Shown: piece by piece, positions 57,801-64,000 of the stretch
How the letters are laid out: every line of letters starts with the position of its first letter
How positions within the stretch are numbered: the first letter of the stretch is position 1
Assembly (NCBI GenBank): GCA_950295325.1
Contig: OX485808.1
Coordinates: 3,226,501 to 3,290,500 of the forward strand
DNA: 64,000 nt
Reading direction: 5' to 3'
Source of the DNA: Polytrichum commune
Lineage: Eukaryota; Streptophyta; Polytrichopsida; Polytrichales; Polytrichaceae
Translations under genes and position numbers: made by a program
Notes under the pieces: generated by a model
Databases searched by the model: none
The model's input: the letters and a program-made list of their open reading frames with translations, nothing else
What the model was told of the DNA's origin: nothing

Positions 57801-60593
57801 CTTCCTACACCATTTCGAAAATAACATGTACCTGGTGAGTGTCCATGCCATTGATTGCTTACATAGCATATATCATGTTTAATAGTACTTGGAAATAAAA
57901 AATATTCATGAACATCACTATGCTGATAGTAACCTGTACTTATCAGAATTTTATACAACTACAACCAATCTGACCAAGATTCATAAAAAGCGGGAAAAAG
58001 AAGAAGCCATGAACTCGCTAGTCTTCTGAAAGCCTTGAACTAAATAGTACACAAATGAATATCACTAGATTGCTTCTTGCACATTTCTGAGAATCCTACC
58101 AGAATTTTTGTGAAGTCTTGCTCTGGCACTTTCTTTGGGGCAAGACTTGTATCCGTCGGATCTCCAACTTTCTTACTCCCAAGTGCTGCTCTCCTTGAAC
58201 CTGCAGATGATTGCCCTCTTTCTTTTGATAAAGAAACCCCAGTTTTCTGATTATCATCATCGTTTCCACCTTGAGCTGCATCTTGTTGATTATCAGTCTT
58301 TCGCCTCGTCCCTCCAGTTTCAGGCTGGGCACCAGCATCCGAGTGTTTTTCATTTGACAGGGTGCTACATTTCCCTACACCTGCTTGGTCGACCTTCAGT
58401 TTCTTGGGCTCCTTATTTTTTGTTACATCTTTCACACCTACACTCAGGTGGTTTGTGGTAGACTTGCTGCTTTTCTGGTACTCAAAATTGTCTTTATCTG
58501 TTGATGACTGACTTATTTGAGCAAGAGACCTTTTGTTATTTACCTTCTTTTCATCCTCCAAATCTTGAGTGTCCAAGACTTTTTCAGGCTCCTCTTTATC
58601 TGTTGTTTTCAGATTCGTGCTATCCTTGCGTGGATCTCGGTTAAGCTTACTCAGTTCCAAATCCAACCCAAAATCCTCATAACTATCGCGTTTCACAGCA
58701 TTTGGGTCTACACTTCCCTTCAACTTTTTGGGGGATTTCCCTTTCAGAGGCTCCTCAGGCTCACTTGGCGTTGCCCACGATGGAAGTTTCCTTTTCATAA
58801 CAGTAGTAGTGGGTTTGCCCTGGTCATTTTTCCCATTTTGATCTTTTTTTAGTAGCTTCTTGTTAGCTACAGTAGGCTCGCAAGGAGTGAAATTAATGCA
58901 TGCCAAACCTATGCAAGCACGATGTTCGAGAGTGCCAAAAGGTTGCCGACAATTCACCCTTATCCTTCTCCACCTGAAAAATTAAGCACATGCCCGTCAA
59001 ATTTAGGGGGTCAATCTAACCTCTTCATTGCTTATTTGATTGATCACAAAACTTTTTGAGAGTTATCTTTGTAACCACATCAACAGTAGACTTTGCTTCC
59101 AGTTGGCAAAAACAAAAAGGTAGAAGCAGACATCACAACTTTCACCCAATTTTGAAAAATCTCAACAAAATTAGTCCAACACCACATCCTTGATAAGGTT
59201 GTGATGATGGTACCTCATACTTATACATGAGTCTGAACTTGCTACAAGTCTTACTTGCAATATGGGAACACCATAAGAATAACAGAAGCCACTTTAAGCC
59301 CTACTGGAAAATGGTTTTGATTTTCTTTAGCTTTAGCTTTAAAATCTTGTGGTCAAAACTAGTCTCAATGTCCTTCACAATTTGACCAATGTAATGTACG
59401 GTTTTATCATGTGGATTAAGAATTTTACTTGTGTTGGGCGGCAACTGGCGAGAGCTTGCGAGTATCAATGTCATACACAAACGCTCGGTTGCGGTTGCTC
59501 TTGCTCATTAAATCCTTCACTGACATGACCTGCATCACATGTTTCCACAGTTGCTACGTTGTATTATATGTATGAATACATAAAACTACACCCAGTGGGG
59601 TATATTGCAATTATCTTCTAAACTATGTGATAATTTTGATTGACAATCTGCTACCTAGTAGCAGAATGTGGCACATATTAGAAAATAAGAAAATCACAAC
59701 CATAACATGTTAATGAGAAATTTATTATGTTATTTCAACATTTTATTGTTTCTACATGATAATTTTACCTCAGGAAATTTGTGATGTGTTTATTGCGATC
59801 ATCCATAATCTAACTTGTTATTGCTCGACGACACATAACCTCCTTACAGGGTTTAGGGTTTAGGGTTATGGATTTGGGGTTAGGGTTTAGGAGGAATACC
59901 ACAAGCAGGACAAAAAGTTCATAATTGGCATATTTTCATGACTGATCCATGATACATACCGATCATTGGGTAATTTCAAAATAGCACTCTATGCAGTGTT
60001 TGGAACTATGACATCAAACTAACCACCTCTTTTAACCTAGTCAAGGATTCAAAAGCTTTGCTGAGGACAAATGTGATCAAACTCAAACTGTTACAGATCG
60101 ATATGCATAAATGTACTACTCAAGAACCCAAAAAGAAGATCAATGATGAAAATTGAGGTAAAGAATGAGCAGGAGTAAATTTCGCTCAGCTTACTTCAGC
60201 AGGAAACAAACTCATGTGGACTAAGCACACTAAAAAGAGGGGTAGTTAAAATTGCTGAATTTCTCCTCCAACAACCTGCTGAAGGTGCAGACTAAATCAT
60301 AACTAACCCACCTGTTGTGCAGACAAGAGAAGCTCATAATCCTCAATTTCCTCCCCCTCAGCGTCCTCCCGCAGCCCATGAATCTCCACAAGTGCCGATC
60401 CCGCATTCACCATCTCCACTTTGTGGAATGCCGTGGGCGGCCGTGGTTGCAGTATTAACCATGCGTCATCAGTTGGGGATTCTGTCTGCCATAGCCTGTA
60501 CCTGTCTGGGTTTAACACATTTGTGGCTGGGTGCACCTCATCCTCCGAGGATCCATCTTTTACTACCCATTCAACTTCTTCTTCCTCCCCCAT
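54880..60593 (-). CDS. XRCC1: XRCC1 DNA-repair scaffold with N-terminal domain and one BRCT domain, ten exons
   Basis: Nuclear scaffold of base-excision and single-strand-break repair. Exons: 60593-60312, 59529-59429, 58973-58100, 57804-57616, 57375-57326, 57140-57067, 56959-56841, 56418-56332, 55896-55685, 55042-54880. All introns are GT-AG and phases agree, giving 716 residues. Residues about 1-156 match the XRCC1 N-terminal domain: the segment from VHPATN through YRLWQ, the HKVEMVNAGSA strand, EDYELLL, then WRRIRVNC. Residues about 160-415 form a charged Lys/Asp/Ser-rich linker with basic KKLK clusters. BRCT covers about 416-506 (SGIQNPERG, GARYRPDW, DWIPECY). From 525 on, a helical region and an acidic tail resemble the C-terminal half of plant XRCC1; no second BRCT is present. 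Animal XRCC1 uses its N-terminal domain to bind DNA polymerase beta and its second BRCT to bind ligase III; plants lack both partners. Start chosen as the only Met directly before the domain. Confidence 0.95.
55310..55520 (+). repeat. Dispersed repeat family X, shortened copy 4 (XRCC1 intron 9)
   Basis: Begins CTTGTAGGATATGAAACATG and runs to AGGTGTTCAGATTATTGC, but lacks the middle part with the TAGTCCGATCTC motif. It lies in XRCC1 intron 9 (55043-55684). Confidence 0.58.
59848..59891 (+). repeat. Interstitial telomere-like repeats in XRCC1 intron 1
   Basis: Adjacent GGGTTTAGGGTTTAGGG, a diverged stretch, then GGGGTTAGGGTTTAGG, the Arabidopsis-type TTTAGGG telomere unit. It lies in intron 1 (59530-60311). 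Short telobox motifs are common in promoters and first introns of plant housekeeping genes, but a run of this length also fits a repaired break. A single worn copy is also at 4785-4800. Confidence 0.75.
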
Positions 60594-60594
60594 T

Positions 60595-61080
60595 CAACCC
60601 GAACACCTCACCAACCCTCACAGAGTCCTTGTTTCTTTTTCAAAATTGCTGAAAAATGTTGAGAGTTCAAGAGTAAATCCTTCCCCCATTCATCAACCCT
60701 CAAAACTTCCTTCACTGACTTGATTCCCAAGTCTTCACTTAAAACTCTTCTCTCTCTCTCTCTCTCCTCCCCTCTTACTCATACATAGATACATAACCTC
60801 CCACATTCACCCAAACACCTCACCGAACCTCACAATGTCCTTGTTTCAAAAATTTGCTACAGAACCTTAAGAATTCAGGAGTTGGGTAGCAGAGACATGC
60901 TTCTCTTATTTACGAAGAGTTTGAAGACCCATCTCTCCTCAAACTCCTCCCCCCACATTCACCCAAAACCTCACCGAACCTCACAATGCCCTTGCTTCTT
61001 CTAAACATTCCTGCAAAATGTCAATTGTTCAGGAGTTGGGTCACAGAAAAATGCTCCTCTTAAATTATTCACCAAGAATC
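60595..61080. repeat. Tandem repeats in the XRCC1 upstream region
   Basis: Three related copies carry ACCTCACCRAACCTCACA near 60605, 60815 and 60966, followed by CCTTGTTTC/CCTTGCTTC, a TTGCTRMARAA-like motif and TTCAGGAGTTGGGT or its worn form. A (CT)n tract is at 60747-60767. The first copy begins within a few bases of the XRCC1 start codon, so the repeats make up its 5' untranslated region or core promoter. Which bases drive transcription cannot be seen. Confidence 0.6.
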
Positions 61081-63083
61081 GGGAGACCGACCATACTGAG
61101 AGTGTGTCTAATATGTACTGCCCCGCGTCACTGAGGCGCTGTGAACGCCTGCCGTATGTTCGGGGCTAGGAAGATCTCGGCCGTCGATTACGATCTGACA
61201 GATCTGAAGGTTCTTATGTTCTCCCAGCTTATGGTTTTTCGTCCCCTTAGCATACATTGTGACGGTAGCATGTTGCATTCATTCATGAGTAGGCATAATT
61301 TCAATTCATATGACTTCACAAATTGTTGGATGTCTTGATTGGAAAATTGGAGATCCAAGTGATACCAACATCGACGAAAGTGTTGGAGTGTCTAGGCATA
61401 GCATTTTCTACTAAATTTTTTGGATGGAATCATGTAGTAGATTACAACGATGTGTCATGGATGATGCATTTTTGGGATAATTCAAGAGATGATTCAATCG
61501 CTACAGTAGTGAGATTTGTAGCATTGTTGTTGTTTTTGCAAATTTAACAACACATTTTTATGACATATCTTATGTTTGAAAATTTTGATGAATGGCAAAG
61601 AATAGCCTTTTGCAATCTTTAGGAAAAATTAAAGATGCACAAGTTGAACACATGTCAAATTGTGAGTGGTGAAGGTGCAAGGTGTGTCGATGTTTGTGCA
61701 TTGTACGACAATAAATATATTAAAATTTGTGTCGGGGGTCAGGGTTGTGAGTTATATTCTTCATTGTGGATAAGTAGTGTGTGGGTAGTGAATGTTGGCT
61801 ATGTGTCACTTGGGGTGGTGAATACTACTTATTAAGTAAAAGCAGTGTCTCCGTGGTCCTAAACACTATGTTTTTCTTTGTGTGAAAGTAAATGTTGGTG
61901 AGATAGTATTGGCCCTGAGGACAAATTTTCATGCTCAACGTTGGTGGCTCTGCAAGTTTCGGTGTTGTGGTAGTTTGTGACACACCATCAAATCTCCAAC
62001 TTGCACTAAGATTTTGCACATAAACCCTCGAATTGTCTATTGTGATGATTTGCTTTGAGGACCTTGTTGAGTTGATTGGTAGTCGTCCTTGTGTTGAGCA
62101 TATTCAAACATCTTTGGAGAGGTTGCGGTGCAACCCCTTACTTGCTCGATGTGGAGGTTACATTTTTCTAGGGGAGGTTTAGGAACCATCTCAACTTTTG
62201 GATATGAGTACATTCAAGCATTTTAGTGTTATTGTCGACACTTGTTGTGTTGGGGTTTGCTCACATTTCTCCCTTGGTCAAGAGTTAGCCAAGTGTAGTT
62301 GTTTTGGATTTGGTTGTGATTGTGTTCCATGTTTTAGGATAACGTAAATCCTTCTTTCTTTCTTTTTCTTTTTTTCCTTTCTTTATCCCAATGAGGGGGA
62401 GGATAAGAGAGGGCAAGCCTGCCATGTAGATTTTATTTTTTAAACAAATTTTCTAGGTACGTAGAAGATGACGTGTGTTTTTATGGTGTAGTCTTTTGGA
62501 AATGTTTATGAGAAATTGCATGTTAATTAATAAAAATGTCAACATACAACTGAATATAGGTCTTGATCTAGAAAAGTCCACCCTCTATAAAGGTTACACC
62601 TATAAGTGTTAACCCTCTCTAAATGTGAACTTTCTTCTACTCCCCACATATTGCACACTATAAATGTTAAACGTGTTAGCTGTTAACAAAATGGTACTCC
62701 CTTCTTTGTTAATTTGACTCTATAAATGTTAACGAATGAAATACAACCATAATATGGATGATAAAAACTACACATCCAGTTACATTCCTCTCTCTCTCAC
62801 CATGCGTTAGGGCGAGGCACAAGGCAGCGAGGGTGGGATGGTGGCAGAGCGGCAGAGAATTGATTCCCAAAGCTTGAATTTGCAAGCATGTACAGTACAG
62901 GGATGCAGGGAGCTCCACCCCGAGGAGGAAAAACAAGAGAGAAGCACACAAGATTCGATATTCTCTGTTCCACTATGACCTCCCTTGGCATGTCACTCCG
63001 CCAACTCCTCTTACACGATCAACCACTCCTGATGCTCCCAAAGAATATTCCTTTCTTGTCACGGTCCGCACCCCTGCTTACAG
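61081..63083. other. Intergenic, no gene recognised
   Basis: Near 62580-62740, CTATAAA and TGTTAA motifs recur (CACCCTCTATAAAGGTTACA, CCCTCTCTAAATGTGAAC, GACTCTATAAATGTTAACG). Such spaced motifs resemble the subterminal repeats of pogo-derived MITEs (Emigrant-type), but no matching pair of ends was found. Confidence 0.45.
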
Positions 63084-63086
63084 TAA

Positions 63087-63633
63087 GGGCCAAGTTCCAT
63101 GTGCCGGTCCCGGTCCGTTTTTTAAATGGGTGATAAACGGGTGACATCATCCAAAAAATGGATGATGTCACCCATTTTATGGAGGGGTACTTCTATGTGG
63201 GGTGCCGATTTTTTCGATTTCCTACTTTCTAACTAAATTTGGTGAGTGATAAGACATGACACTTTATGAAGGTCACTGGCAATGAAGGTCACCTAGATTC
63301 TAAAAACATCATAAAATACATGTTCCCTAGGAGTACTCCTCAAAAGAAGGGATTAGAAGAACAAAGTGGCCTTTAGTATCCAAGGGTGTACCCTAGGTGA
63401 CCGGACGATCCGGTCACCGGAGCTTTCTAACCGGCACATGTCCTTCTCGTTACCGTTAGGACCGCCAGTCCTTTGGCACCCGTTCTTGCACAACACAAAA
63501 TGTGGGACACCCATCCATGGGGGGCACCGGTCCTTGGGTGAGAAGGATGGGCACATGGCACCACCCTCTTTTCACCGGCCCACCCATTTATTTTGAAAAA
63601 AACGGACCGGGACCGGCACATGGAACTTGGCCC
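63087..63633. mobile_element. PIF/Harbinger-like MITE, family 2 (547 bp) with long terminal inverted repeats
   Basis: Starts GGGCCAAGTTCCATGTGCCG and ends with its exact inverse. The inverted repeat runs about 37 bases with almost no mismatch and continues imperfectly further in. TAA flanks both sides (63084-63086 and 63634-63636). An internal hairpin lies at about 63139-63173 (GGGTGACATCATCC and inverse around a short A-run). Only one copy is in this window. The ends are so similar that the insertion looks recent. Confidence 0.9.
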
Positions 63634-63671
63634 TAAGATCTCACCTTTGAAGCCTCACAACTTTGGATTAC

Positions 63672-64000
63672 TTAAATAAAGTACAGGCTGCATTCTCCTC
63701 CAATGCTACATTTTGAAAGACCCTAAAAAATGCATCGCCAAGGAAATGCATTCAAGGTTGTGAGCACCTTCTGAGCAGCCCTTAAGGAATGTGCTTCGGA
63801 GATGCTGCCACTCCTTCACAATTGTGTTGTGGCTCTTTGAAGAACAAAAGTGTTCGAACGTTTCTTCACATGGTTGATCCACTTCACATTCAGAGATTCT
63901 CAATTCACATGTGTGAGATCTCACCTCATCCTCAGAAAATCCAAAATAAAGTATAGGCTCAATCCTCCTCCAATGTTACGTTTTCATTGACCTAAAAAGT
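63672..64000. repeat. Direct repeat pair at the right edge
   Basis: AAATAAAGTACAGGCTGCAT with CTCCTCCAATGCTACATTTT near 63673-63716 recurs as AAATAAAGTATAGGCTCAAT with CTCCTCCAATGTTACGTTTT near 63948-63993, a spacing of about 276 bases. The array may continue beyond the window. Confidence 0.55.

Noticed and set aside
1-64000. tRNA, rRNA and other structured RNA genes
   Set aside because: None recognised by eye on either strand. A covariance-model scan would be needed to exclude small ones.

Overview
The window looks like nuclear DNA of a land plant, most likely a non-flowering one (moss, liverwort, hornwort or lycophyte; this placement is inference). The plant signs are a GT1 UDP-glycosyltransferase with a full 44-residue PSPG box, an XRCC1 with the plant-type C-terminal half, TTTAGGG-type telomere-like repeats and classical GT-AG introns. 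Gene density is very low and most of the DNA is short non-autonomous transposons and their decayed remains.

Three protein genes can be assembled from exons. (1) A UDP-glycosyltransferase on the minus strand, five exons between 39020 and 29562, 552 codons, all splice phases consistent. (2) A carbonyl-reductase-type short-chain dehydrogenase on the plus strand (about 49054-50376), clearly a pseudogene with stops and frameshifts. (3) XRCC1 on the minus strand, ten exons between 60593 and 54880, 716 codons. It carries the N-terminal XRCC1 domain, which the known flowering-plant proteins lack, together with a single BRCT domain and the plant-type C-terminal region.

Layout. 1-12.9 kb: no gene; two MITEs of a PIF/Harbinger-like family, pogo-like elements and dispersed repeats. 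13.0-14.9 kb: decayed hAT-type transposase, minus strand. 15.5-17.5 kb: a cluster of a pogo-like element with a remnant of coding sequence, a Harbinger-like MITE, a 23-G run and two hAT-like MITEs. 19.2-22.3 kb: a GC-rich block of 3.0 kb bounded by imperfect terminal inverted repeats and TAA duplications. 24.9-26.4 kb: further MITEs. 29.3-39.0 kb: the UGT gene, whose introns hold at least seven insertions, a tandem array made from copies of its own exon 3 boundary, a 737-bp fold-back element and a 67-bp palindrome. 39.9-43.1 kb: tandem repeats and pogo-like MITEs. 43.1-49 kb: no recognisable gene. 49-50.4 kb: SDR pseudogene. 54.9-61.1 kb: XRCC1 and its tandemly repeated upstream region. 63.1-63.6 kb: a second kind of Harbinger-like MITE.

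The genes do not form a pathway or operon; their proximity looks incidental. The strongest points for follow-up are the domain-complete XRCC1, the self-derived array of decoy splice acceptors inside the UGT gene, and the set of transposon families whose target-site duplications can be read directly.
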